This document shows positions 1 to 11,739 of a stretch of DNA of 64,000 nucleotides, piece after piece. Made by a program: the position numbers and the translations under genes. The stretch comes from Adiantum capillus-veneris (lineage: Eukaryota; Streptophyta; Polypodiopsida; Polypodiales; Pteridaceae): positions 67,599,503-67,663,502 of the forward strand of contig CM043957.1 in the NCBI GenBank assembly GCA_014529385.2, read 5' to 3'. The notes under the pieces were generated by a model. That model did not search any database. It was not told where the DNA came from and worked only from the letters and a program-made list of their open reading frames with translations. How positions within the stretch are numbered: the stretch's first letter is position 1; the number at the start of each line of letters is the position of its first letter.

Positions 1-2580
1 AACTTACAGAAATTGACCTTTATAGATTAGGTCTTTGCAAAAAATGGCTTGTCCGGCCATAAGCTCCTGCTCTTAAAACTGGCTCTCTAATATACAATTG
101 CTCCCAAAAGAATAATCATATATCCTTGACAATTTCCCAGCTTAGAGATGCTTCTTTACAAAATAATTTTACAATGGTTTCTCAAGAAATTATGGTCCTT
201 CTGGCCACGGCCGCCTGTTGCTTCTTCCGCCAAACAGTCAGTTTGTACCACACTTCACAAAAGAGCTTAAACACATTAGTCAAAGACACAGATGAAGTAT
301 CATGCACAATCTTGTCATCCAGCCTCACCTGCAGGAGAAAATCGCAATTTTCTCTCATAGATGCTGACTAAGAGTTTTTTGAGAATTTTAGGGATGGTTG
401 TGCAATCACTCACTATTATTCACACAAATCATGCCCAAAAACTTTCACTTCCTTGGATGCACTATCATTCTTAAATATTACCCTACCTTTGGCAACAAGA
501 TCCCTTCAGTGACATGCAGATCTTGTGAGATATCAAGATTACTTGTCAGACTTGCTTACTTACTCTACAACTAAAACAAAAGAAATCAATCAAAAATGAA
601 TTTAAAGTGCTTAACCTCCACTCCCTAATTGAACTCAAAAACGATTTCTTTTTTCTTTCGTTTTTCTTGCCTAATGCAAGCTTCACTACGCTATAAGTCA
701 ATGAAGTCTTGCACTAAGCTCTGACCATATCTAAAACATTGATCCTAGCTTTTCTAATAGTTTTGTAGAGAGAAAATCACCACCACAATCACGACACAAA
801 GACCATGAAAAACTTGGTCTCCTTTTCTTATCTATCTGACCTAAGAGTCTACCTAAGGCCACTCCGTTGGACTCGATTGTGTTCACTCTAGTCTAGATAC
901 TTGTTTCCTAGAAATGACACTAATGTCTAGGGTTCCACACAGGTCAACATCTATCACATCTCCAAAAGAGACAAAACCAAGACAAATGGAAATCCTAGGA
1001 AGCGGCTCAACTAGGGCATGGAGACATGCCAGAGGTTGTCATGCTCTTGTCTGAACACAACACACTCCACTAAGACTCTCAATGTGCACTCTAGGTACTA
1101 CAATCTTTGATCCTCTTCTTTGGAACTCTCACCTATCCTCATGCAAATCCCTGAGAAAATCAACCCAGACTGACTCCAAATTTCATAGGCAACATAGTGG
1201 GACTATTTAGGACATAACTTGGACATCAAACTCACAATATGACTCATGCAAGAAATGCAATTTTCTTTTGGCAGCTTGAGGCAGGTAAGATTTTCAAAAC
1301 CCAAATGTGCCTAATAGGTTCTCGTAAGTACCAAGAATTGTTTGCAATTGATAGAATCTTAAAACAACACTAGGATAGAGAGAAATGTCACCATAATCTC
1401 ATAAATAATTACACTATGGGTTTCACATTACATTCGGGTACAGATACAGATTGTGGGAGGGAAAATTCAACATCGCTTGAGATTACAATTACAGTTACAT
1501 GAGAGAGAGAATAAGCAAGAATATTTGTTGGAATCTTCTAGCAGCCTATGTGACAACTTACAAGTCCAAATGCTACTAGACTTGAATCAAATCCTCCTTG
1601 CATTATGCTTATACCTATGGAATTGAGAAAAGGTCAAAATTTTGCTTTTTGAGCCTCCAAGATATTAAGCATGCTTATTAGCTAGGTGGTGATTTTGCAA
1701 TTTTTCACTTCCCACAGTTGTAACAAGGTGTTTAAAGACCTTTTCAGATGTCTGTCTGTTCAAATTGAAAGTTTTTTTAGCCCAAATATGTCCCAAATTG
1801 AAATTAAAATCACTTGTGCCTTCACAAAAGTGACAGCATGTCACCCAAACAAGATATCCACGCGAAAAAAGTTCAATTTTAGTCCTTTAAAAAAAAGACG
1901 CTTATTATCTACATGACAAAATCTGCACTTTTTTGGGAGTTTTATGGCATTTAGGTCTTATACAAGCTAATGCAAACACTTTTAGCCAATTAAACTCACT
2001 TTTGCATGCATCTATCATTGGGGAGATAAGAAGATGATTTTTGGTCAAACTTTAAAAATTTTCTTGAAAGTTGATTTTTGACTTAGCCGTAGGTTGCTAT
2101 AGCCTTTCCAAGATCAGTGATGACCAAAAATGCTATTTTGAATCTTTGGACTCACCTTATAAGTCCCATATTTGAAAACTCTAAATTTTTTTGCAAGCAA
2201 CTTCAATGATGTCAAATCATAGGTGAGATAGATCGAAAACCTCGATTCCTGCTTACCCTACTCCTAGTCACATCACCAAAATGAAGTGGAAGATGCCCGT
2301 CGACACTAGTCTTTTTATGTTTGTTTCTTGACAAGTGCATCAATCCTCAATTCTAACATATTCTAAGCCATCAACCACTTGAAAACAACCTAATATAAGC
2401 CTACGGTTCTTGGTGAGTACGACTACTCCCAAGACACCTCTACACAGTCAAAGTAGACACACCTCAATCGTGCCGTTTCTAAAATGTGGGGCTCTCCAAA
2501 TGCCAATCCTCGCTATCTTATTGTAGTGATAGTGATAACCACGAACATAAATGTCATACCGCGGGGTGGAGTCAACTCGG
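1..2580. other. No recognisable gene apart from one small possible exon
   Basis: AT-rich sequence with short open frames only. I see no transposon domain, LTR terminus or RNA gene. The one stretch that looks possibly coding is listed separately at 182-358. Confidence 0.5.
182..358 (-). CDS. Possible small ORF or terminal exon, unrecognised
   Basis: A 58-codon open frame on the minus strand, closed by TGA at 184-182 and preceded in frame by TAG. It contains KLFCEVWYKLTVWRKKQQAA, a mixed aromatic and basic stretch that reads more like protein than the surrounding AT-rich sequence. A pyrimidine-rich TTTTCTCCTGCAG lies just before position 328, so it could be a splice acceptor of a last exon of about 49 codons. 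I do not recognise the protein. It could equally be a chance frame. Confidence 0.2.
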   Translation of the reverse strand: MRENCDFLLQVRLDDKIVHDTSSVSLTNVFKLFCEVWYKLTVWRKKQQAAVARRTIIS

Positions 2581-3577
2581 CTAGTGCATGGTAGCAACAT
2601 TTTTCACCCTCCTTGGGTTCTTGTAATGGATCCAAGAAACAAGAAAGAACAAGTGACAAGACAAGACTAAGCTTTGACATTTAGACATGCTAATCACATT
2701 CTTGTGAGCTTCTCTTTCACAAGTACTATGCCAGTAGAGAAATTTTTTTGACAACTCCTCACAACATTGCCCTTGTTGAGGACACGTCCTATACTCTATG
2801 CATATAAAGACAAAGCATTTTCTTCCACGGAGTGAATTTTTGAAATTAAGGAGTTGTTCTTCTATTACATCATTTGGATTCAATCCAAAGATTACACCAA
2901 TTGCATTCAAAGGCAACAAGCCTTCCTTTTTGCATAGGTGATGACCTTGGTTTGCATCCTCTGAAGATAGCTCTTTTCTCCCCCTCAAAGGCAAGTCTAT
3001 CAAGCTTTATCATTTTACATTTTTAGCAAGCATCCAACAAAGTAATCCAAACTCCAAGATAATCAGATGGTGGCATCGCCATAATCATTCTCATAGATTT
3101 GTCAAACAAATGCATAATAGAGCAATCATGCAAGTAAAATCCTCATGGACTACATTGAAATCTTTGCATACAAAAATATCTTGACAAGGCCTAAAAGCAC
3201 ACTCCAAGAGACTGCATATGTATGCAACTTCTTGCTTTGCATTTTCTGATAATGTAATGCTTTCTTTTTCAACATAAAAAGATGAGTCCTAGAGACTATA
3301 GCTAGAAAACCACTATGATCATGTCACTCCTATGCATATCCTAAAGACCGCAATTTGTATAGAAAGTTGAGTAGAATCCAAAAAAGAGGAATTATCCAAA
3401 TGTCTTTCATATTTCCACCTATAGTCCAGTATAATGTCAAGACTACAAATAAATTGCATTACTTAGGAAGATTTCCATCTTATCCCTCCCTCTTCACCTT
3501 GTCTATGTGCCTCCACCCCTACACCTGTCCTCTCCCCCCCTTCCCCCCTCCCCTACCCAGGGCCCTCCACTCCCTCA

Positions 3578-3782
3578 TGACTAGCAATCTCTGTGTGAAT
3601 TCACTCACCAACATCTCACCTTGACAATAGTTCCTTCACTAGTAATCTCACCCTTATGATAGCAAATCTTGACTAGCAATCTCTATGTAAATTCACTCAC
3701 CATCATCTCACCTTGACAATAACTCCTTCACTAGTAATCTCACCCTTATGATAGAAAATCTTGACTAGCAATCTCTGTGTGA
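3578..3782. repeat. 92-bp tandem repeat, about 2.2 copies
   Basis: The phrase TGACTAGCAATCTCT recurs at 3578, 3670 and 3762, giving a 92-bp period. The units are nearly identical, so the expansion is recent compared with the decayed PPR sequence around it. Confidence 0.85.
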
Positions 3783-3827
3783 ATTTTCTCGTCTTGGTTC
3801 ATGCCCTCCATCAGCTCACCACAAGGA

Positions 3828-3868
3828 GGGGGGGGGGGGGGGGGGGGAGGAGAGAGAGAGAGAGAGAT
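3828..3868. repeat. G20 homopolymer followed by an (AG)n tract
   Basis: Twenty consecutive G residues (3828-3847) run directly into an AG repeat. It directly follows the 92-bp tandem repeat. Confidence 0.95.
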
Positions 3869-6334
3869 CATTGTAAGGCATACGTGCATCATTGCATTCC
3901 AAGAGTTCCCATCCTAGAAGACAATTTCTTAAGGTTGCAAGACTTAGCCAAATTTCATTTTGAAGACTAAAAAGGCAAAATTGTTCAGTCCCTACCCTGT
4001 GAAGATCATCATTAGGAGCTATGCATGCTTCACAAGAGATGAAAATGGCTCAAAACTTGCTGAAGTTGACCTCTCAACATTAGTATAGAAGAGCTTGGAT
4101 TGCATCCTCAAAAAGTACCATGGGTCATCCCTGTCAAAGACAAGATTTTCAAGCTTTAACTTTAACCACTATCAGAAGCATATAGAAGAACAATCCAATT
4201 CCAAACTAGCAGATAGTAGGATGATGTCATAATCATAATTTTTCTCCAAGCATTGTCAAATAACCTTGCACACCCAAAAAGATCACCAATGCAATTAAAG
4301 TGTTTTTTGTTGCTACATTGAACTTCTTTGCATTTTACCATATCTTCTATAGTGCCACATGCCTTCAAAAACGCATGGACTTGAGAGAAGATTGCATCCT
4401 ACCTTCTTATAATGTATTGAATAAAATGCCATTCTTGACACAAGGCATGTCAAAGAACTCTCCACTTTTGCAAGGGAAACACATGGGACATACATATCAA
4501 CCTCAACATGTCCTAGTACTTGACTTTTTGTAAGTTTCTCCACCCATGTCAACATCAATAAAAATGTTGCCACATATCATTGGCCTTGTACATTGAGTTA
4601 TATATACTTTCAAACTTTCCAATCAAATCCAAACTCTTCCAAGTTTCACAATTGCCAATATCCGCACCAAGATGAGCATTATGAAATATAGAATGATCAA
4701 TAGATGCCATCATCTTGATTACTAGAAGCACCTAAAAGTGTAAATCGATCTAGAGGATTATGAGATGATGAGATAATAGTATCATAGAGTTCTTCATTCA
4801 CTACAATGCCATATTTTTTCTCAGTTTATCAAAATGCAATTTGTCACATCAACAACCACTAAACTTAAGTGAAAACATGGCATTTAGAGGAATGCCTAAA
4901 GTCCAAGAGACTATGCCTTGAGAGAAATGATCGCTCCATACTTTCTAACAACATCTAGCTACAACTTCTTAGTCCTTGTCCATTTAGGCATACCGTGTAG
5001 TCATGCATTCCAAGAAAGCTAGGCCTTGAAATGATCACTCACCAAGAGCTTGTATTGCTTGCACATCATTTCAACTCCCATCAAAGGCATGCATACAAAG
5101 GTCAAAAAAGCATTACATCCTCACAATTCCAAGGTGGAATACAACATTACATGTTTTCTAAAGCATTTTTAAGAGCATTGACAACTCCTACCTTGCTTTC
5201 TCCACCCATAGCAATGTCAAGAAACATAACCCCAAAGACGTTGTAGCTACAAGAGTACATATATGGTGCAAAAATATTCAGTTTACAATATTTAATGGCT
5301 TTGGAGTGTATTTTGTATACTCAATCAACCTGCATACCCAATTTTAGACAAACTTGCAAGATGAACCACAACACTAGTTCTCCAATAGCCTTTAACTTTC
5401 AATATCGTCTTGAATTATCTCACCTATGTCAACATCTTGCAAAATGCCATAGGCATTAGGGCATGCTTAGGTGATTGCACCTAAGAAGCTTCAATTGGCA
5501 TGTGCTAAAAATGAGCCTCAAGCTTCCTTCCCACAATAATTTTGGGTGTATCTCGTAGTCAATGCGCTCCAAGAGTTGACATCCATGATAGAAAGAAGCA
5601 CGCTCCAAGAAATGGCATCCATGATACCCTAGACCCAAAACTGCAAGGCCACTGACAACACTAGTTCTCCATTTGCCTTTGTGAAATCTCATCTTGAATT
5701 ATCTTACATGTGTTAGCATCTTGCGCAATGTCATACGCCGTCATGGGGCATGCATAGGTTATTGCATCTGATAATTTCCTCACCCTAAAAGTGCTAAAAA
5801 CAAGCATCAATATTCCTTGTCATGCCAATTTTGGGGGTATCCTACAATCAATGAGCTCCAATAGCCAACACTCATTGCAAGTAGCACGATCCAAGAGGTG
5901 ACATCTATGATAGTATGCAATGTAATCCAAGAGACAACAATAATCTGATCAATGTTTTTGTGATATTCTAAGGATCTTGATATTGACAAAAAAAGAAGAA
6001 GGACAAGAGCCCACCCATCATCTGCATGTGCATGGACAATAACGGAGCTCTTGCCTCCTTTATTTCTAACGAGGATGGTCCCACATAACATCCCCAACAA
6101 AACTACTTACATTGAGTGGCATTAACAATGTTGCACTGGATAGCAAATCAAAAGCCTACAATCACCCCGTAGTTGCCTCCCATCCACTGCCTACATACAA
6201 GGTATGTCTTTGTCTCTATCTCTTATTTCCATTGCATGTTGTATGTATCTCTGTCCAATCTCTAGTGCTTCATCTCCCATATTTATCTCCTTCTCCCATT
6301 TCCAATCTATGTCGCTCAAGAGAGAATGATGAAA

Positions 6335-6340
<6 letters not shown>

Positions 6341-6382
<42 letters not shown>
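6341..6382. repeat. G42 homopolymer
   Basis: Forty-two consecutive G residues. Apparent poly-Gly and poly-Pro reading frames across it are artefacts of this tract. Confidence 0.95.
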
Positions 6383-6383
<1 letters not shown>

Positions 6384-6529
6384 GTTGTGGAGTTGTCATA
6401 GCAACATGCAAGATATGCCAAATAAAGTGTGCCAAGTGTATGCAATGCAAGCAAATGCTAAAATGAAGCTCAAACTGAGCTGCATGAGCATAATAAACCA
6501 ATTTTTTTTCTTTTTTAAGCTTTGGCCAC

Positions 6530-7087
6530 CCCTATGAGAGGGTGTTTTTTGAAATTGTGAGGGCTTTTTGATAGTGTGTGTTTTGCCATTAGGGCTTTTG
6601 GCCATTTGGAGGAGGCCATGGTGTGTCTTACAGATTGGAGGTTGTTGAGATGGATGGTGTCAATGCTGAGCTAGGAGGGCTGCCAGGTTTGTGTTTGAGC
6701 TCACCAAGGTGTGTGCCGGATTGGATCAGTCTTGTCCATGGTGTTGTTTTGTAGATTGAAGTCATCATTGCCATGTATTTGTGTTGCTTCCCCCTTCTTG
6801 TCTCTACTTGTGTGCGTGTGTTTCTGAGTGTATGTTTGTAGGTGTTCCCCCTTAAAGTCAAGTTGTGCAAAGCAAGATAGAGAGAGGTTGTGTTTGCATG
6901 GACAACAGTGAATTGAGAGTGCGGAGTGATTGGGCTTGCAGTGTTGCAGTGAGTGTGTGCATAAGGGTGTGTGAAAATGGTTTTTTGCTTGAGAAATGGT
7001 GTTGTGTTTGAAGGTGAAATCTAGTGGATTGGGGTGATTTGTATATCTTAGGCATCTTGTTGTGTTCCAAGTGTGTTCCCCTTTCCA
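6530..7087 (+). mobile_element. Decayed 3' part of an LTR, same lineage as the 58.6-60.8 kb LTR
   Basis: The last 150-200 bp resemble the end of the LTR at 58571-60807: a G/T-rich run, then GTGTTCCCC, then CCATCT directly before TGGTGCCCCC. The putative LTR end (CCA at 7087) sits at the same 5-base distance from the primer-binding site as in the 60 kb element. The upstream LTR boundary cannot be recognised. Confidence 0.5.
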
Positions 7088-7092
7088 TCTTC

Positions 7093-7107
7093 TGGTGCCC
7101 CCACTGA
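7093..7107 (+). other. Retrotransposon primer-binding site (TGGTGCCCCC type)
   Basis: TGGTGCCCCCACTGA follows the LTR-like end after 5 bases, as at 60813. The same motif occurs on the minus strand at 23901-23913 in the intact gypsy element. The acceptor end of the priming tRNA would read GGGGGCACCA; I could not assign the tRNA. Confidence 0.6.
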
Positions 7108-7217
7108 GGAGCGGTATGATGCTCTTGTTTGAAGACTGAATCTGGTGTTTGAAGCCGACAAACAGTTGGTGGTCTGTCAAGTGGAATGTTTGGTGGTCAA
7201 TTTTGAAGCTAGCAAAG

Positions 7218-7800
7218 ATGGTGGAGCTAAGATTTGGCCCCATTTTCATAGGTGTTGAAGACCTTGAAGACTAGGTAGCGGATTTTGACTTATAAATGTT
7301 ATCTATGCACATGGTGACAGATGTAAAGAAGTTGAAGACAATGACGCTGCTAGTGTGTGGATGTGGAAAGCTATGGTTTGATGTTTTGAAGAGTGGTGCT
7401 CGAGGCTCGTGGCAAGAGATGTGGGATCATTTTTTAAAGCGGTTTTGAAAGGTGATTTCTCCGGTGGAAGTAGGTGCAAAGCTAAGGGAGCTACACCATG
7501 ATGTAAGTAAAGAGTTGTCAATTTTTCTTGAGCAATTTGAAGCCTGTTGCAAGCAGCTAGAGATTTCTACGGGGCTAAAAGCAAAGTGTACCTAAAGTTG
7601 TCAAAGTTTCTTGAGTGCTTGCATCCAAAGATTGGAGAAAAGATTGAATCCAATGGAATAAATATGATAACATGGTGTACTTGGCCAAAATAAAGAGCAA
7701 GAAGGTTAAGAAAAAGTTGAAGCCTACAGATTCTATGCTTGTGGTAGCAACAATATATCATGTGGTTCAACCAAAGAGTGCTGCCAATTGTTTGAAGGAT
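7218..7800 (+). pseudogene. Ty3/gypsy gag fragment, decayed
   Basis: The frame from ATG 7218 follows the gag of the 60.9 kb element nearly codon by codon: RFGPIF (versus RSYGPIF), DFDL then MLS (versus DFELYMLS), GKLWFDVL (versus GKAKVWYESL), then SPVEVGAKLRELHHDVSKEL (versus SPVEMDAKLKVLKQDVSEEF). Several in-frame stops interrupt it. Gag is the structural protein that packages the element RNA in virus-like particles. The preceding primer-binding site and LTR end support the same element. Confidence 0.7.
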
Positions 7801-7859
7801 AGAGCCTGTTGAGGTAAGACCTGTGATTGATTATGCTCCTTGAAGGTTTCTAGTTTATG

Positions 7860-9060
7860 ATGTGAATGTTTTGATGGGGGAGATTCCAATGAGGATAAGC
7901 CCCTTATCAAAGAGAACCTATGTGCAAAAGATCTAGCTGATGTCAAGTCTCAAGAGCAGCATGTAGAGGTAAAAGAGTCTGCTTTCATAGAGTTTAGGCA
8001 TGAAAAGATAGCAAAATGTAGCCAAGTTGCAGACGCCAAGAGCTTGGAAGTAGACCAAGAGTATATGCAAAGTCAAGATGGTGGTCAAGCTTTTATGGAG
8101 TAGAAAGAGGATGAAGATGTAGATACGGTGTCGGTATATGGTGCTGATGATGATGAAGATACGAGCTCAAGTTTTTAGGAGACAAGCAAGGAGGATAGAG
8201 CAGATGAGTCCACATCCTATAGAGAGGAAACAGATTTGGAGGATCCTGTGCTGGTAAGCTTATATCAACCTTGTTATGTGTCCAATGGTATGTTGATCGG
8301 AAATGTGAAAGAAGAGGAGGTTGAAGTGCCGAATCTAGTGAAGGTGGATATTCTATCAAAGAGGGCATGCAGTGCTATGTTGATGACCTTGCTAATAAAG
8401 GTTGCGGTGGAGAGTGTTGTTGCAGTGTGATTGGTTCATAGCTTTGTTGAGAAGGCAAGGCCGAGTCTATAGATAGACAAGCACGTCTACAATGTCAACA
8501 AGATGATGATGATGAAGCAAGAACCAAGGGGGTTGGGACATTTCTTTTGTGCTCATGATGTGTTGGATGTTGAACAAAGGGAGCAGCTATTGTTGCCTAT
8601 GGATTGTGCGGATGATGTGATGGATACAGGTTCTTGGGATCGGGTATGCATTGAAGTTGAAGTTGATTGGGGATTTTATGATCCAGCGGCTACTATGGAT
8701 GAAGAGACATAGGTGCTTGTTGATAAATCTTTGACCAGGATGCAGGTGATGTGAGGGTTAGCCCCTCTAAAAGAGGTGTTTCTAGTGGGTGAGCAATGGT
8801 CTACTGTGAAGCTAGAAGTCAATGTGGAGAAATGTTTTCATCAATTGCAATATTTTTTGGAGGAGGTTTCTTGCATGGAGAGCCTCACTTTATATGGTTG
8901 TGAGGGTGGGTCAGGTATGTCACGTATGTGCTGTGTCAGGTCAGGTATGTCAGATGTGTTTGTTGAGGAGGATGGTGCTCTATTTGAGGATGTTGGGGTA
9001 CAAATGGATATTTGATCCAGGTGGAAGCTATGATGTGATGCAAGGAGTGGGGTAGCCCAC
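7860..9060 (+). pseudogene. Probable gag-pol continuation, acidic low-complexity remnant
   Basis: Plus-strand frames downstream of gag are rich in Asp, Glu and Val, with runs such as GADDDEDTSS and SKEDRADES. The intact gypsy element has a comparable acidic stretch between protease and reverse transcriptase. No protease or RT motif is visible here. The assignment rests on position and composition and is weak. Confidence 0.3.
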
Positions 9061-9339
9061 TTGAGAGTATGGCAGTAGAACTGGAATAAGACTTGGTACA
9101 TAGGGTCTTTGGGTTTTCTCACAGTATTCGCTAAGTTTTTGCAGTTTATAAGTGAATAAAGTAGTTTATAGGTGAATAAAGCAGTTTTATTGGTCAAAAT
9201 TTTGCTTGAGTTTTTTGCTCAATTTATAGGGGAGACTCTGACATATTTCTCCTAAGATTTCTTGTCGTAGTTTGGTTTTGTAGCATCCAGTTAGCAGATA
9301 TGTGTGGCACTTCACAGTCAATAGTGATGACTCATGAGA

Positions 9340-9920
9340 GACGATGGTCTCATGGTTGTTGATACATGCGATGTTGGCATTCTGGTCACACAAGGCATAT
9401 TAGGGACCATTGTTTTAGACATATGAGATAGCATCATAGATGTATGGAAGATGCAGATGAGTTTTTGACACATACTAGAACAGTGGCTTCTTACGCCAGT
9501 GACGGTGATGTCACATTTCCCTTTAGCATTTCTCCTCCTTACATGTCTTTTGAAGGTGACACTTCTCCTCGTTGGTTGCTAGATGAGGCTGCAATTTTCC
9601 AGGTCACACCACATTGAAAATTATTTAGTACCTTCTCTAGTGGGATCTTTGGTTGTGTGCACTTGGTCATTGGTTCCACATTTGACATTGCACGTGCATG
9701 AGATGTTTGCTTGTCATTGCCTAGTGGTGCTACATATACGCTACAACATGTGTGCTATGTTTCTCAGCTGAGATAGAGTTTGATCTCAGTGAGATAGTTG
9801 GTAGAATGTAGGTGTTAGACACTGCTTAAAGAGTAGTCTTTCTAGATGCACTAAGTTGGTAATGGGACACTTTTACGTCCTATTAAGTAACCATTTTTCT
9901 TGAATTATTTGAAAAGTTTG
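9340..9920 (+). pseudogene. Ty1/copia zinc knuckle, protease and pre-integrase scrap
   Basis: Plus-strand translation gives a CCHC knuckle with one Cys changed to Ser (CWHSGHTRHIRDHC, from 9372). It is followed by a copia protease start, WLLDEAA at 9573-9593, where WLLDSGA is usual, so the catalytic DSG is lost. Downstream reads LPSGATYTLQHVCYV and LISVR, typical of the protease-to-pre-integrase junction. Stops interrupt it. No integrase or RT follows; the homology stops at about 9.9 kb. Confidence 0.6.
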
Positions 9921-10975
9921 AAAATGAATTTTTAAGTGCTATATATCCACAAATTTTCCTTATGAGCTTAAAAAATTATGATTTATTGGAATATTGATCT
10001 CACCATTAACCTTACTCTTGCACAACATTTTTGAACCTGAATTGTGTGAAAAAACATGTAGTTCTCAACATGTTCTCATACTTCTAGGGAGAATTAATTG
10101 TTAAAGTTGAAAGTTATGACCAAATTATAAGAATTGCATAATCCTATTTTTCTGGCTAAATTTAGCAACTTCATGATTTTTTGATGGATTTTTTATATCC
10201 AAATGCAATTTTGATTGTATAAGCGGCATGTGTAACATAAGCTAATCTTACTTGAGTCTTGGGGCACCTAATACCCTATATAGAATAGTATACAACAATG
10301 GTTGAGTTTTTCAATTACAAAAGAATACAAGACATTCTAGAGTAGCAAGTATAGCTTTCTTAATATTGCTAGTTTCTTAGGCCAATTGTGTGCATTTTGT
10401 AGGTATTATTTATATCTAATCATAAAATTCAAATTTGGCTATATATTGAGTAGTTTCTTTGGGATTCTAGAGGTCATAATACTAAACCCAATTTTTTCAT
10501 GTTTGTTGTATTTAGCACTTCATTCATGTTTGCTTCATTTAGCACTTCATCATTTTCCTTGAGATTCCACGTGGTAAGAGATCTATTATTCTTTTGACAT
10601 GCTCCATGGCTCCTTTTGAATCCAAAGGCCCAAAAGGAACTAAGAAAACATGTATATAGTATCTCGAACCCATTGAAGTTATGGCGAATTTTATGCCATG
10701 TCCTAAAAAAATTCCCAGTCTCATTTATATGCAATCAACTACAACAAATGGCTGTTTTGGGCAAAATGCACTGGTCCATTAGCTTTGGAGGCTGCTTTTG
10801 ACCAAGAGATGAGAAATTTTACAATTTTCTCACTTTTGTCATATGTAGTAGTCCTTGGACTATAAGTCATGAAAGTATTTTCCAAAATGAGTGGATCTAC
10901 TATGGTTTTGGAAGTTTCTTTCAAAACCTTGGAAGGACACTTTTATTTCTTGTTAGGTTCCCAACTTAGTGCTAA
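9920..10975. other. No recognisable gene
   Basis: AT-rich sequence with only short frames and no motif I can name. It may be retroelement leader or LTR remains. Confidence 0.4.
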
Positions 10976-11410
10976 TTAGTAATTGATGGGGAAGCCCATA
11001 GTGGCTTGGCATATCCTATACATGTATGTGAGGTTCGAGACAACATGGTCTTTATTTTGTGCAAGCATGCTTTGATCAAGAGACAAGACGTGTCTCCTTC
11101 GTAGGTGAGCTCCAATATGCTCATGGGTGTCATCGGAGTCTGTGAAGGTAGAGGTAGAGAAGGTCTGGTCCCTAGAGACACATGCAAAGAGGATGGACAT
11201 GGAGTTCTTTGATATGCTCATGCTAGAGGCTGATGAATTGATGCCAAGATGCATATTTTGGCCTATGGGTGAGAGGGATGTAGCCATTTGAGTGTTGATG
11301 ATTACACATCCATACAAAATGGATAGTCCTTTGACGATGAAATACATGTAGATAGCACAGGGGAGGCTAGCAAGGTTTGCGTAGATTTTGTCAGCATTTG
11401 GGTGTCTCAT
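10976..11410 (-). CDS. Unrecognised 144-codon ORF next to the copia 3' LTR
   Basis: An uninterrupted minus-strand frame that begins MRHPNADKIYANLASLPCA and ends FPINY. The middle is rich in Ser, Met and Ile. It lies 17 bases from the 3' LTR of the copia element but outside it, in the flanking DNA. No membrane, zinc or catalytic motif is obvious. It could be part of an older element or host exon into which the copia inserted, or a chance frame. Confidence 0.25.
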   Translation of the reverse strand: MRHPNADKIYANLASLPCAIYMYFIVKGLSILYGCVIINTQMATSLSPIGQNMHLGINSSASSMSISKNSMSILFACVSRDQTFSTSTFTDSDDTHEHIGAHLRRRHVLSLDQSMLAQNKDHVVSNLTYMYRICQATMGFPINY

Positions 11411-11426
11411 GTACGACCTACTATTT

Positions 11427-11648
11427 TGAAATTAGGGTTGCAAGGAAACACACATAGCGTGGAGAAGATGAAGGAAGCTCAATGCACACAACAGAGAGTG
11501 TATTACTTAGTGTGCAAAAAGATAGATAGCCCTAGAGTGATGGCCGTATAAGCAATGCACCGGGGAAAAAACCTCCAAGTGAGGGGAAAAATGCCTCGGT
11601 GGTCCTAAGTGTGTTCACACAAATCACTACCACATGTATATGGTAACA
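11427..11648 (-). repeat. Copia 3' LTR (about 222 bp)
   Basis: Starts TGTTACC on the minus strand at 11648 and ends near TTTCA at 11427. The last 70 bases (11432-11500) match 16259-16325 beside the primer-binding site: ATTAGGGTTGCA, then GGAGAAGATGAAGGAAGCTC. This marks both as ends of the same LTR. Confidence 0.65.
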
Positions 11649-11739
11649 AATCCCACCTCGGAGTGATGCAGTGAACAAGAGCTGGCACATAGAGTATAGG
11701 GAAGTGCAATGTTCTGAGGATATGATCAGTCCACAAAGG

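Larger units (their letters stand above)
2581..6100 (-). pseudogene. Degenerate PLS-class pentatricopeptide repeat (PPR) protein gene
   Basis: PPR proteins bind organellar RNA and act in its editing, splicing or stability. Translated minus-strand pieces carry typical PLS wording: VEVDMYVPCVSLAKVE at about 4.5 kb (compare LVDMYAKCGSLAKAQ), FLKACGTIEDMVKCKEV at about 4.35 kb, a SWNA segment near 5.0 kb, and DAITYACPMTAYDIAQDA with CKIIQDEISQRQ near 5.75 kb. Two imperfect 287-bp units (5371-5657 and 5658-5944) match the length of about one PLS triplet. The frame is broken by many stops and shifts, and no start or C-terminal E/DYW domain is visible. The 92-bp tandem repeat and G tract at 3.58-3.87 kb lie within it. 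The family call is fairly firm; the ends are approximate. Confidence 0.65.

Noticed and set aside
5371-5944. Apparent 287-bp tandem satellite
   Set aside because: Better explained as two PLS triplets of the decayed PPR gene.
6112-6537. Frames with poly-Gly or poly-Pro
   Set aside because: Produced by the G42 homopolymer; no conserved sequence around it.
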